Of a stretch of DNA of 64,000 nucleotides, positions 51,991 to 61,259 are shown in pieces (the first letter of the stretch is position 1; every line of letters begins with the position of its first letter). This DNA is from Micromonospora humi (lineage in GTDB: Bacteria; Actinomycetota; Actinomycetes; Mycobacteriales; Micromonosporaceae): the NCBI RefSeq assembly GCF_900090105.1, contig NZ_FMDM01000024.1:1-64000 (forward strand), written 5' to 3'. The translations under genes and the position numbers were made by a program. The notes beneath the pieces are model-generated. The model did not search any database. It was given only the letters and a program-made list of their open reading frames with translations, and had not been told where the DNA came from.

Positions 51991-52485
51991 TCAGGCGGTG
52001 GGCGGCGCCCGCGCGGCGCGCACGCCGCGCGGCGGCAGCGGCGGGGCTGACGAGCGGCGAGCGGGCGCGGACCGCGCCGCCACGACCGGGCCGGCCACGC
52101 TCGGGGGCACTGTCGGAAGCGGCCCGTCCGGCCCGTCGCCGTAGGCGGGGCCGTCGCGCCGGTCACCCCACCATCCGCCGGAGACCTCCGCGCACCGCCG
52201 TTGCGGGTACGCGCCGACCGCCGCGACCGGGTCCGCCCCGCCCCGGCACCCGGAGGCGGGTACGACGCCGGACGAGCCGGTGCCGGGCCACGCGACGGTG
52301 GGTGCCCCCGTTGCCGGCTGCGCGACGGCCGACACCGGCGCGGCGGCAGGCGGCGGCGCGGCGGCAGGCGGCCCGGCGGCGGACGGGGCGGCGGGCGGCG
52401 ACGCCGGGACGGCGGGCGGGCCGAGTGCCACGGGGACGAACGCCAGCGTGACGACGGCGGCGGTCAACCGGTCGCGCACGCGCAT
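51991..52485 (-). CDS. Small Pro/Ala-rich exported protein
   Basis: A 164-residue protein with a likely signal peptide (MRVRDRLTAAVVTLAFVPVAL), then an Ala/Pro-rich low-complexity stretch, a short central part with two Cys (SGCRGGADP and QRRCAEVSGGWWGD) and another Pro/Ala/Arg-rich tail. I recognise no family. The start at 52485 has GCAGGTG close upstream; ATG 52506 is possible. Support is moderate because low-complexity frames in such GC-rich DNA can be open by chance; the signal peptide is the best evidence. Confidence 0.45.
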   Translation of the reverse strand: MRVRDRLTAAVVTLAFVPVALGPPAVPASPPAAPSAAGPPAAAPPPAAAPVSAVAQPATGAPTVAWPGTGSSGVVPASGCRGGADPVAAVGAYPQRRCAEVSGGWWGDRRDGPAYGDGPDGPLPTVPPSVAGPVVAARSAPARRSSAPPLPPRGVRAARAPPTA

Positions 52486-52640
52486 GGCACACCTGCCGGG
52501 GCTCATGAACAGCGGCGACGGTCGATCGGCCGTCGCCGGGCACACGCTAGCAACCAGCCTCGGCTGCCGGCAACGGAGTCCGGACGGACGCGGGGATCGC
52601 AGGCCACCCGGTCCGTGTGCCGCACTGGCCGCCGGGGTGC

Positions 52641-52755
52641 CGGGGCCGGCGGCGTGTCGGGGCCGGCGGCGTGCCGGGGCCGGCGGCGTGTCGGGGCCGG
52701 CGGCGTGTCGGGGCCGGCGGCGTGTCGGGGCCGGCGGCGTGTCGGGGCCGGCGGC
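52641..52755. repeat. 17-bp tandem repeat (minisatellite)
   Basis: Six full copies and a partial seventh of the unit CGGGGCCGGCGGCGTGT. Copy 2 differs by one base (T to C at the last position). The array lies in the 401-nt gene-free stretch between the exported Pro/Ala-rich protein and purH. The near-identity suggests recent slippage expansion. Confidence 0.9.
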
Positions 52756-52770
52756 ATCGAAGCGGAGAAA

Positions 52771-52814
52771 GCGGTATACCTCAGAGGCATAAATATGTCT
52801 CTGAGGTATACCGC
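52771..52814. repeat. 44-bp nested AT-rich palindrome
   Basis: A 16-bp perfect inverted repeat (GCGGTATACCTCAGAG at 52771-52786; complement at 52799-52814) has a 12-nt centre that itself pairs (CATA/TATG). Each half is also a near-palindrome around CCTCAGAGG. The sequence is far more A/T-rich than its surroundings. It lies 72 nt beyond the purH stop and 16 nt after the minisatellite. It may be a dispersed palindromic element or a regulator site. Confidence 0.8.
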
Positions 52815-52886
52815 TCAGACCTGACTGTTTCTTTGCCGGAGCTCACGCACGGTGATCGGCGGCGCGGCGCGGCGCGCGGCTCGGAC

Positions 52887-54458
52887 CTAGTGGAAGAAGT
52901 GCCGGGTGCCGGTGAGGTACATGGTCACGCCGGCCTCCTTGCAGGCCGCGATGGTCTCCTCGTCGCGGATCGAGCCGCCGGGCTGCACGATCGCCCGGAC
53001 GCCGGCGTCGATGAGGATCTGCGGCCCGTCGGCGAACGGGAAGAACGCGTCCGAGGCGCAGACCGAGCCGCGGGCCCGGTCGGCACCGGCCCGGGCGACC
53101 GCCAGCCGCGCCGAGTCGACCCGGTTGACCTGCCCCATCCCGACGCCGACCGTGGCGCCGTCATGGGCCAGCAGGATCGCGTTGCTCTTCACCGCCCGCA
53201 CCGCCCGCCAGGCGAACGCGAGGTCACGCAGCATCGATTCGTCGGCCGGGTCGCCGGTGGCGAGCGTCCAGCCGGACGGGTCGTCGCCGGGGGCGTCCAC
53301 CGCGTCCCGCGCCTGCACCAGAACGCCGCCGGTGACCTGCCGCCACTCGGCCGGACGCGGCGCGAACGCGGGCGCGCGCAGCAGCCGGATGTTCTTCTTG
53401 GCCCGCAACAGCTCCAGCGCGCCCTCGTCGAAGCCGGGCGCCACCAGCACCTCGGTGAAGATCTCCGCGACCTGCCCGGCCAACTCCACGCTGACCGGCC
53501 GGTTCACCGCGATCACGCCGCCGAACGCGGAGGCCGGGTCGCAGGCGTGCGCCTTGCGGTGCGCCTCGGCCACGTCCGCGCCGACCGCGAGGCCGCACGG
53601 GTTCGCGTGCTTGATGATCGCCACCGCCGGCTGGTCCGGGAAGTCGTACGCGGCCCGCCAGGCGGCGTCCGCGTCGACGTAGTTGTTGTAGGACATCTCC
53701 TTGCCGTGCAGCTGCTCGGCCTGGGCCAGCCCGGCCGGCGCGCCCGGGTCGGCGTAGAGCGCCGCCGCCTGGTGCGGGTTCTCGCCGTAGCGCAGCACGG
53801 CCTGCCGGCGCAGCGCCAGCCCGGCGAACTCCGGGAAGCGGTCCTCGGCCGGCGCGACAGTGGTGGCGAACCAGTCGGCCACCGCCACGTCGTAGTCGGC
53901 GATGTCGGCGAACGCCCGGGCCGCGAGCGCGCGCCGCCGGGCCAGGGTGAAGCCGCCGTCGGCGAGTGCGGCCACCACCGTCGGGTACGCGGCCGGGTCG
54001 GTCACCACCGCCACCGAGGCGTGGTTCTTCGCGGCCGCCCGCACCATCGCCGGGCCGCCGATGTCGATCTGCTCGACGCACTCGTCGGCGTCCGCGCCGG
54101 AGGCGACGGTGGCCTGGAACGGGTAGAGGTTGGAGACCAGCAGGTCGATCCCGGCGATGCCGTGCTCGTCGAGCTGAGTGGCGTGGGTGTCCTTGCGCAG
54201 GTCGGCGAGGAGGCCACCGTGGATCTTCGGGTGCAGGGTCTTCACCCGGCCGTCGAGGATCTCCGGGAAGCCGGTGACCTGCTCGACCGGGGTGACCGGA
54301 ACCCCGGCGCCGGAGATCGTCGAGGCGGTGCTGCCGGTCGAGACGATCTCCACGCCGGCCTCGTGCAGGGCCCGGGCCAGCTCGGCCAGGCCGGTCTTGT
54401 CGTAGACGCTGACCAGCGCGCGCCGGATCGGGCGACGGCCTTCCTCAGTGGTGCTCAC
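52887..54458 (-). CDS. purH: Bifunctional AICAR formyltransferase / IMP cyclohydrolase
   Basis: A 523-residue enzyme for the last two steps of IMP synthesis. The N-terminal cyclohydrolase domain has RRALVSVYDKTGL, STGSTA, VKTLHPKIHGG and VSNLYPF. The C-terminal transformylase has LRYGENPHQAAALY, ELHGKEMSYNN-like QLHGKEMSYNNYVD, the catalytic KHANPCG and SVCASDAFFPFADG. The GTG start at 54458 overlaps the purN stop by 4 nt. It uses formyl-THF from folD-type chemistry. Confidence 0.95.
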   Translation of the reverse strand: MSTTEEGRRPIRRALVSVYDKTGLAELARALHEAGVEIVSTGSTASTISGAGVPVTPVEQVTGFPEILDGRVKTLHPKIHGGLLADLRKDTHATQLDEHGIAGIDLLVSNLYPFQATVASGADADECVEQIDIGGPAMVRAAAKNHASVAVVTDPAAYPTVVAALADGGFTLARRRALAARAFADIADYDVAVADWFATTVAPAEDRFPEFAGLALRRQAVLRYGENPHQAAALYADPGAPAGLAQAEQLHGKEMSYNNYVDADAAWRAAYDFPDQPAVAIIKHANPCGLAVGADVAEAHRKAHACDPASAFGGVIAVNRPVSVELAGQVAEIFTEVLVAPGFDEGALELLRAKKNIRLLRAPAFAPRPAEWRQVTGGVLVQARDAVDAPGDDPSGWTLATGDPADESMLRDLAFAWRAVRAVKSNAILLAHDGATVGVGMGQVNRVDSARLAVARAGADRARGSVCASDAFFPFADGPQILIDAGVRAIVQPGGSIRDEETIAACKEAGVTMYLTGTRHFFH

Positions 54459-55075
54459 GGAATGCTGACCTTTCTGCCGGTGATCGTCCAACCTTCACGG
54501 ACCAGGCGGCCGACCTGCTCGACGAGCTGGCGCCGCTCGGCGGACTTGATGCGCTCGGTGAGCGTCTCCACGTCGTCGTCGTCGCGCACCGGAACGGCGA
54601 CCTGGGCGACGATCGGGCCGGTGTCCATGCCGGCGTCGACGAAGAACAGCGTGGCCCCGGTGACCTTCACGCCGTACGCCAGCGCGTCGCGGGGGCCGTG
54701 GATGCCGGGGAACGCCGGCAGCAGCGTGTTGTGCGTGTTCAGGTAGCGGTCGCCGAACGACGCCAGGAACTCCGGGCCGACCAGCTTGAGGAACCCCGCG
54801 CTGACGACCAGGTCGGGCCGGTGCTCGGCCACCCGGGCGGTGAGCGCCTTGTCCCAGTCGGCCCGGGTCGGATGGTCCTTGACCCGCTCGACGAAGGACG
54901 GCACACCCGCGGCGGCGGCCCGGTCCAGGCCGGCGATCCCGTCCCGGTCGGCGCCGACGGCCACCACCCGCGCCCCGTAGCCGGGGTCGGCGGCGGCGTC
55001 CAACAGCGCCTGGAGGTTGCTGCCGGAGCCGGAGACGAGGACGACGAGGCGGGCGACGGACGCGGGCTCGGTCAC
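54455..55075 (-). CDS. purN: Phosphoribosylglycinamide formyltransferase
   Basis: A 206-residue GAR transformylase that transfers a formyl group from formyl-THF to GAR. It has VLVSGSGSNLQALL near the start, the catalytic Asn and His in NTHNTLLPAFPGIHG, and GATLFFVDAGMDTGPIVAQ with the catalytic Asp. The start GTG at 55075 follows TAGGGT with leaderless spacing. It forms a two-gene operon with purH, in the same order as in M. tuberculosis. Confidence 0.95.
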   Translation of the reverse strand: MTEPASVARLVVLVSGSGSNLQALLDAAADPGYGARVVAVGADRDGIAGLDRAAAAGVPSFVERVKDHPTRADWDKALTARVAEHRPDLVVSAGFLKLVGPEFLASFGDRYLNTHNTLLPAFPGIHGPRDALAYGVKVTGATLFFVDAGMDTGPIVAQVAVPVRDDDDVETLTERIKSAERRQLVEQVGRLVREGWTITGRKVSIP

Positions 55076-55087
55076 CCGGCAACCCTA
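55076..55087 (-). promoter_or_regulatory. Leaderless-type -10 element for purNH
   Basis: On the minus strand TAGGGT (55087-55082) is followed by 6 nt and the GTG of purN. This excludes a purine riboswitch leader directly before purN. Confidence 0.5.
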
Positions 55088-55254
55088 TCGGGCAGTCCGG
55101 CCGGTCCGGCCGTCGGGCGGCGGCTTGTCGGGTGATCTCCCGGGTGGCGCCGTCGCGGTACGCTGCCGGTCGCCCGGTGTCCGGCCTACGCCCGACCCGC
55201 ACCCCCAGAGAACCCGGCACGTCGCCCGTGCCGCCGGACCTAGGAGTCACCCCC

Positions 55255-55554
55255 ATGCAGCCCGGTTACCCCCAGCAGCAGCCCCCGCAGCAGATCGACA
55301 ACAACATGACGATGTCGATCGTCGCGATCTTCCTGTTCTGGCCGCTCGCCATCCCGGCGATCATCAACGCGTCCAAGGTCAACCCGCTGATCCAGCAGGG
55401 CGACTACGCCGGCGCCCAGGCCGCCGCCGCCGAGTCCAAGAAGTGGTCCAAGTGGGCCCTGATCGTCGGCCTGGTCTGGATCGGCATCATTGTGGTGTGT
55501 TGCCTGTTCGGTGGCCTGGCGGGTCTCGTCGGCGGCAGCAGCGGCACGAACTGA
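55255..55554 (+). CDS. CD225/dispanin-like small membrane protein
   Basis: A 99-residue protein with a Pro/Gln N-terminal tail (MQPGYPQQQPP), a first membrane helix (MTMSIVAIFLFWPLAIPAI), the INASKVNPLIQQGDYAGAQAAAAESKKWSKWA loop typical of CD225/dispanin proteins, and a second helix. Bacterial members are widespread in actinomycetes and of unknown role. AGGAG lies 9 nt upstream. It shares its first six residues with the next protein, suggesting a common origin or a common interaction. Confidence 0.82.
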   Translation: MQPGYPQQQPPQQIDNNMTMSIVAIFLFWPLAIPAIINASKVNPLIQQGDYAGAQAAAAESKKWSKWALIVGLVWIGIIVVCCLFGGLAGLVGGSSGTN

Positions 55555-55588
55555 CCGACAGCCGAACCAATCTGAGGAGTTCCCTGAC

Positions 55589-56155
55589 ATGCAGCCCGGT
55601 TACCCCGGACAGGACCCGTACGGCCAGCAGCCGAACCAGGACCCGACCGCCCAGCCGCAGGACCCGTACGGCCAGCCGCCGCAGCCCCCGCAGTACGGGC
55701 AGCAGCCGCAGTACGGGCAGCAGCCGACCTCCGGTCAGCCCTACGGCGAGCCGACCTCGGGCCAGCCCTACGGGCAGCCCACCTCCGGCCAGCCCTACGG
55801 CCAGGACCCGTACGCGCAGCAGCAGCCGTACGGCGCCGCGCCGCAGTACCCGGCCGCGGGCTACCCGGCCGGACCGGGCACGGGTCAGGGCCAGAACAAC
55901 ACGCTGGGCCTGATCGGCATGATCGTCGGCATCGCCTCGATCGTGCTCGGCCTCTGCTGCCCGCTGCTGGGCGTCCCGGCCGGCATCGCCGGCGTGGTGC
56001 TCGGCGTGCTCGGCCAGAAGAAGGTCCAGGCCGGCGAGGCCAGCAACGCCGGCCAGGCCCGGGCCGCCCTGATCTGCGGCGCGATCGGCGTGGTCATCGG
56101 CATCATCAGCGCCATCGGCGGCGCCATCATCAACACGAGCAACTTCGGTTCCTGA
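55589..56155 (+). CDS. DUF4190-type membrane protein with Gln/Pro/Tyr-rich repeats
   Basis: A 188-residue protein. The first 95 residues are disordered Gln/Pro/Gly/Tyr-rich sequence with tandem TSGQPYG(Q/E)P units and QYGQQP repeats. The rest has two membrane helices (LGLIGMIVGIASIVLGLCC and ALICGAIGVVIGIISAIGG) with a conserved loop of the DUF4190 family. GAGGAG is the ribosome binding site, 34 nt after the CD225-like gene, so the two form an operon. The tail could undergo phase separation or bind cell-envelope proteins; this is speculative. Confidence 0.8.
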   Translation: MQPGYPGQDPYGQQPNQDPTAQPQDPYGQPPQPPQYGQQPQYGQQPTSGQPYGEPTSGQPYGQPTSGQPYGQDPYAQQQPYGAAPQYPAAGYPAGPGTGQGQNNTLGLIGMIVGIASIVLGLCCPLLGVPAGIAGVVLGVLGQKKVQAGEASNAGQARAALICGAIGVVIGIISAIGGAIINTSNFGS

Positions 56156-56280
56156 GCGGTTGCTTCGAGGGGCGTCCGGCGACCGGCCGGGCGCCCCTCG
56201 CGCGTCCCTGCCGATCCCCGCCGGGCCCGGGTGGTCGGGGTGGGCGAGGGCTTCGGCCCGGTCGCGCCTGCGGGCGCGGA

Positions 56281-57612
56281 TCAGCGCGGGTCGGGGGCGG
56301 CGCGGGGCGGGGCCGGCGGGCGGGCCGGCGGCGCGGGGCGGGTGAGGGAACGGGTGGCGGCGGCGCCGAGCATCGCGCCGACCCCGATCACCAGCGTGGC
56401 CACGCCGAACACCGGCCAGGGCGGCGGGCCGATCCCGGCCAGCCGGCCACCGCCGAGCGGGCCGCCGGAGGCCGCCGCGACCAACCCCAGCAGCGCGCCG
56501 GCGACCGGGCCGGCGAGCGCGGCCGGGACCAGGAGCGCCCGCCAGCCGACCTCGGCGCGGTCCTCGGCCGCGGCGCGCAGCAACCGCCGGGCCAGCAGCC
56601 AGCCGGCCGCCATCGCGGCCAGCACCGGCACCGCGAGCAGCCCGGCGCCGAGCCCGTCCACCGGGCCGCGCGGCAGGCCGGCGAGCAGGGGTACGGCCGG
56701 CAGCGCGCCGACCGACACCTCGCTGGTGCGGACCGCCGTGTCGGTGCCGACGGCGAACCCGGGGCCGAGCAGGTAGCTGGCGGACCAGGCGGTGGCGTTC
56801 GGCGCGTAGGCGAGGCTGACCAGCGTGATGCCCGCCTGGCCGGCCACTCCGGTGCGGTAGGCCCCGATCATGTCGGCCGCGTCCCCGCCGCCGGTGGCCA
56901 CCGACAGCCCGGCCGCGCCGGCGCTCGCGCCGAACAGCAGCAACGCGGCGACCAGGCCGGCGCGTAGCCCGTCGCGGACCGGCGGAGGGCAACTCCTCGC
57001 CAACAGCGCCCAGACCCCGGTGGTGCGCAGCGCGCCGACCAGGGCGGCCGGGGCGGCGAACGCGGCGAACGTCAGCGCCGCGGTGACCGGGGAGACCCGC
57101 AACCCACCGGCGCTCGCGGTCAGCGCGCCGAGCGCGCCGAGCAGCGCGTACGCGATGCCGACCGCGACCGCGACGGTGAGCGCCTGTCGAGGCGAGCCGC
57201 CGCCGCGAGCGCCCACGGCCCGGCTGACGTGCACCCCGGCGCGGGTGAGCCGCCAGACGACGAGCGCGCTCAGGGCCAGCGGCGCCAGGCCGAGCGGCCC
57301 GGCGGCGGTCTGCAGCGGCACCCCGTGCCCGAGCAGCCAGCCGGCGAGCCCGGCGCGCAGCGCGCCGGTGGGCGAGCCGGCGTCCTCGCTGAGCTGGGCG
57401 AGGCCGAGCACCACGGTGACCGGCAGCCAGGAGGTCACCGCGGCCCAGAGCGCGGCCACCCCGGCGGCGACGGGCAGCGGGGCCCGGTTACGGGACGGCT
57501 CGCCCGGCCGGGGCGCGGGCACCCGCGCGGCCGGGCGGGCGCGGGCGCGCGGCCGCGCGCCGGCGGTCGGGCCGGCCGCGCGGCGGGGCTGGTCAGGGGT
57601 GACACGTGACAT
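56281..57612 (-). CDS. perM: Polytopic membrane protein, DUF6350/PerM-like cell division protein
   Basis: A 443-residue membrane protein with about ten helices and short hydrophilic, Arg/Pro-rich ends. Its position between purN/purH and sucCD matches Rv0955 (PerM) of M. tuberculosis, and the pattern (conserved YRTGVAGQAGITLVSLAYAPN, WSASYLLGPGFAVG) fits DUF6350. PerM stabilises the divisome in mycobacteria. The symbol rests on gene order plus family impression, so treat it as probable. Confidence 0.72.
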   Translation of the reverse strand: MSRVTPDQPRRAAGPTAGARPRARARPAARVPAPRPGEPSRNRAPLPVAAGVAALWAAVTSWLPVTVVLGLAQLSEDAGSPTGALRAGLAGWLLGHGVPLQTAAGPLGLAPLALSALVVWRLTRAGVHVSRAVGARGGGSPRQALTVAVAVGIAYALLGALGALTASAGGLRVSPVTAALTFAAFAAPAALVGALRTTGVWALLARSCPPPVRDGLRAGLVAALLLFGASAGAAGLSVATGGGDAADMIGAYRTGVAGQAGITLVSLAYAPNATAWSASYLLGPGFAVGTDTAVRTSEVSVGALPAVPLLAGLPRGPVDGLGAGLLAVPVLAAMAAGWLLARRLLRAAAEDRAEVGWRALLVPAALAGPVAGALLGLVAAASGGPLGGGRLAGIGPPPWPVFGVATLVIGVGAMLGAAATRSLTRPAPPARPPAPPRAAPDPR

Positions 57613-57772
57613 CGCCGTCTACTCTGGCACGCCGCGCTGAGGACGGCAGTCCGATACCGGGGCGGGACGGTGGCGAGTTCGCCGAACCCGAGGATCGGTC
57701 CCGGTGATCCGGTCTAGCCTCGGCTTGAGGCGCGACCTTTCCTGTCGCGGCACCGACCGCTCGGAGGAAGCC

Positions 57773-58042
57773 GTGAACGCTCCGTTTCCGCCGCCCCCGC
57801 CGCCACCGGCCGCCGGCCGGGACCGGACCACGCTCTGGGGCGTCCTCGGCATCGTGTTCGGCCTGTTCTGCTGCGGCATCCTGGGCATCGTCTTCGGCTG
57901 GTTGTCGATCCGCGACGCGCGGCGCTTCGGCAAGTCGCCGCTGCTCGGCTGGCTGGCCATCGCGTTCGGCGTGGTGAACATCGTCGCCAGCGCCATCGTG
58001 CGGGCCCGGGGCAGCTACTACTACCCGTACTGGTACCGCTGA
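57773..58042 (+). CDS. Small two-helix membrane protein
   Basis: An 89-residue protein: Pro-rich start (NAPFPPPPPPP), two membrane helices (LWGVLGIVFGLFCCGILGIVFGWL and LLGWLAIAFGVVNIVAS) and a Tyr-rich end (YYYPYWYR). It is a short DUF4190-like relative of the protein at 55589-56155. GTG start at 57773 follows GGAGGAAGCC. Its place corresponds to the small Rv0954-type membrane protein near sucD in mycobacteria. Confidence 0.7.
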   Translation: MNAPFPPPPPPPAAGRDRTTLWGVLGIVFGLFCCGILGIVFGWLSIRDARRFGKSPLLGWLAIAFGVVNIVASAIVRARGSYYYPYWYR

Positions 58043-58046
58043 GCGA

Positions 58047-58081
58047 CGAGGGGGCCGACCGCGAACCGGTCGACCCCCTCG
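58047..58081. terminator. Bidirectional terminator between small membrane gene and sucD
   Basis: CGAGGGGG (58047-58054) pairs with CCCCCTCG (58074-58081), with an inner CGACC/GGTCG stem. It separates convergent genes, 4 nt after one stop and 18 nt after the other. Confidence 0.75.
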
Positions 58082-58098
58082 GCACGTCAGGCGACCGC

Positions 58099-58986
<888 letters not shown>

Positions 58987-58988
58987 TG

Positions 58989-60167
58989 TCAGACCCCCGC
59001 AGCTGCCAGCTCGGCGGCCCGCTCGGCCGCGCCGTCCATGGTGTCGACCCGCTGGATGAGCGGGTTGGCCGCGCCGTCGAGGATGGCCCGACCGGCCTCG
59101 GCGTTGTTGCCGTCGAGGCGGACCACGAGCGGCTTGGTGGCCTTCTCGCCGCGCTGCTCGAGCAGCGCCAGCGCCTGCACGATGCCGTTGGCGACCGCGT
59201 CGCAGGCGGTGATGCCGCCGAAGACGTTGACGAAGACGCTCTTCACCGACGGGTCGGAGAGGACGATCTCGAGGCCGTTCGCCATCACCTCGGCGCTCGC
59301 GCCGCCGCCGATGTCGAGGAAGTTGGCCGGCTTGACGCCGCCGTGCCGCTCGCCCGCGTACGCGACCACGTCGAGCGTGGACATGACCAGGCCCGCGCCG
59401 TTGCCGATGATGCCGACCTCGCCGTCGAGCTTGACGTAGTTGAGGTCCTTCTCCTTGGCGGCCTGCTCCAGCGGGTCCACCGACGCCTGGTCGACCAGGG
59501 CCTCGTGGTCCGGGTGCCGGAACCCGGCGTTCTCGTCCAGGGTGACCTTGGCGTCCAGGAGCAGCAGCTTGCCGTCCTTGGTGGTGGCCAGCGGGTTCAC
59601 CTCGACCAGGGTGGCGTCCTCGGCGACGAACGCCTGCCACAGCCCGACCGCGACGTCGACGATCTGGTCGGCCACCTCGGCCGGGAAGCCGGCCGCACCG
59701 ACGATCTCGCGCGCCTTGGCCTCGTCCACGCCGGTGTTGGCGTCGATCGGCGCCTTGACGACCTTCTCGGGAGTCTCGGCGGCGACCGCCTCGATGTCCA
59801 TGCCGCCGGCGACGCTGGCGATGCAGAGGAAGGTGCGGTTCGCCCGGTCGAGCAGGTACGAGAAGTAGTACTCCTCGGCCACGTCCGCGGTCACCGTGAT
59901 CATGACCTTGTGGACGGTGTGACCCTTGATGTCCATGCCGAGGATGTCGGTGGCCCGGGCCACCGTCTCCTCCGCGCCCTCGGCCAGCTTCACGCCGCCG
60001 GCCTTGCCGCGGCCACCGACCTTCACCTGTGCCTTGACGACCACCCGGCCGCCGAGGCGTTCGGCGATCGCGCGGGCCTCCTCCGGGGTAGTGGCGACGC
60101 CGCCGGCGAGCACGGGCAAGCCGTGCCGCTCGAACAGGTCCCGCCCCTGGTACTCGTACAGGTCCAC
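58989..60167 (-). CDS. sucC: Succinyl-CoA synthetase beta subunit
   Basis: A 392-residue ATP-grasp subunit: DLYEYQGRDLFERHGLPV at the start, VVKAQVKVGGRGKAGGVK for nucleotide binding, VEVNPLATTKDGKLLLLDAKV for metal, and GGITACDAVANGIVQAL near the end. GTG start at 60167. It leads the sucCD operon; together with sdhCAB, icd and mdh it covers much of the TCA cycle. Confidence 0.96.
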   Translation of the reverse strand: MDLYEYQGRDLFERHGLPVLAGGVATTPEEARAIAERLGGRVVVKAQVKVGGRGKAGGVKLAEGAEETVARATDILGMDIKGHTVHKVMITVTADVAEEYYFSYLLDRANRTFLCIASVAGGMDIEAVAAETPEKVVKAPIDANTGVDEAKAREIVGAAGFPAEVADQIVDVAVGLWQAFVAEDATLVEVNPLATTKDGKLLLLDAKVTLDENAGFRHPDHEALVDQASVDPLEQAAKEKDLNYVKLDGEVGIIGNGAGLVMSTLDVVAYAGERHGGVKPANFLDIGGGASAEVMANGLEIVLSDPSVKSVFVNVFGGITACDAVANGIVQALALLEQRGEKATKPLVVRLDGNNAEAGRAILDGAANPLIQRVDTMDGAAERAAELAAAGV

Positions 60168-60574
60168 GATTGCGCGTCCCGTCCCGTCTCCGCGGCGCGC
60201 CGTCGCGCCGCCACCAGCGTTGGAAAATCAGTTTGACGCCTGTCATCAGAACAGACAGGCCATTTGCCGCAGCCTAACGAGATGGGAACCGGCGGCAACC
60301 GAGCGGGTGCGTGGTGTGCGGTAATGCACAGCCGTCGACGGATCGTCCGGTGCCGGTACGCCCCGACGTCAGCCGTCCGGGGGATGTCCGGGCCGGGGCG
60401 TAACCCCCGGTCAGGGGCGTCGTTGAGTCTGATGTCGGAGCGCTGGTCAAGCGCGATGACGGGAGCGGCCGATGCCCTGTCGGTCGAGGGGTGGCGGCGG
60501 GGCATCGTGCATAGAGGGGCCGGGCGTGTGAGGGGTGCGTCCGGCCCCTCCCCCTGCCCGCGATCCGGCGGCGC
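60168..60574. other. Gene-free spacer upstream of sucC
   Basis: These 407 nt lie between the sucC start and the stop of the upstream B12-binding gene. It holds an inverted repeat GCCTGTC/GACAGGC (60238-60244, 60254-60260) about 70 nt upstream of sucC, in a locally AT-richer stretch that likely contains the sucCD promoter. I see no convincing -35/-10 pair and no coding region. Confidence 0.5.
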
Positions 60575-60979
60575 TCAGCCGACCGGCTGCGCCACGTTCT
60601 CCCGCACCCAGTCGACGATCGAACCGGTGGTGGCGCCCGGGGTGAAGATCTTCGCGACGCCGAGCCGCTGGAGCTCCGGGATGTCGCCCTCCGGGATGAT
60701 GCCGCCGCCGAAGACCACGATGTCGGCGGCCTCGCGCTCGGCGAGCAGTTCGAGGACCCGTCGGAAGAGGGTCATGTGCGCGCCGGAGAGCACCGAGAGG
60801 CCGACCGCGTCCGCGTCCTCCTGGATCGCCGTCTCCACGATCTGCTCGGGGGTCTGGTGCAGGCCGGTGTAGATGACCTCCATGCCCGCGTCGCGCAGGG
60901 CCCGGGCGACGACCTTCGCGCCCCGGTCGTGGCCGTCCAGGCCCGGCTTCGCGACGACGACCCGGATACGAGAGCTCAT
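60575..60979 (-). CDS. Stand-alone cobalamin (B12)-binding domain protein, methylmalonyl-CoA mutase C-terminal type
   Basis: A 134-residue protein equivalent to the C-terminal B12-binding domain of methylmalonyl-CoA mutase. The DxHxxG motif that supplies the cobalt-ligating His is in KPGLDGHDRGAKVV (D15, H17, G20), followed by VGLSVLSGAHMTLF and VFGGGIIPEGD. Free-standing subunits of this kind pair with a separate catalytic chain in acyl-CoA mutases such as isobutyryl- or ethylmalonyl-CoA mutase. The partner is not in the window. It lies upstream of sucCD, which handles the succinyl-CoA such mutases can make. Confidence 0.88.
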   Translation of the reverse strand: MSSRIRVVVAKPGLDGHDRGAKVVARALRDAGMEVIYTGLHQTPEQIVETAIQEDADAVGLSVLSGAHMTLFRRVLELLAEREAADIVVFGGGIIPEGDIPELQRLGVAKIFTPGATTGSIVDWVRENVAQPVG

Positions 60980-61223
60980 TCGCGTACACCTTTCACCGGC
61001 ACCGGCACTCCTGACCTGAACGAACGGTAACCCGGCCGGACGGCGGGCCGGTAGCCGGGCCGACCCCTACCGCCCGATCGCGGTCGCCGGAAGCCGGACA
61101 CCTCCGCCGAATGGTCACCGTCCGCGACGAATGGACAGTCCAGGGGCCATCCGTCCGGGGGCACGAGCTATGACAAGAACGCACGGAAGCGGACATAAAG
61201 AATCGCCAGTTCGGCGCTTCGGC

Positions 61224-61252
61224 TTGTGACAGGAGTGGCGGTTGGCTAACGT
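61224..61252 (+). promoter_or_regulatory. Promoter of first M23 endopeptidase gene
   Basis: TTGTGA (61224-61229), exactly 17 bp, then TAACGT (61247-61252). This is the best consensus-like promoter in the window and predicts transcription from about 61259, leaving a leader of about 105 nt. The remainder of the 386-nt gene-free spacer (60980-61365) shows no gene. Confidence 0.65.
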
Positions 61253-61259
61253 GTCCACG

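Noticed and set aside
55700..55830. CRISPR-like or structural DNA repeat
   Set aside because: The periodicity comes from TSGQPYG codons inside a coding region.
60264..60872. Plus-strand open frame across the sucC upstream spacer
   Set aside because: It runs antisense through the B12-binding gene and its product is low-complexity without any motif.
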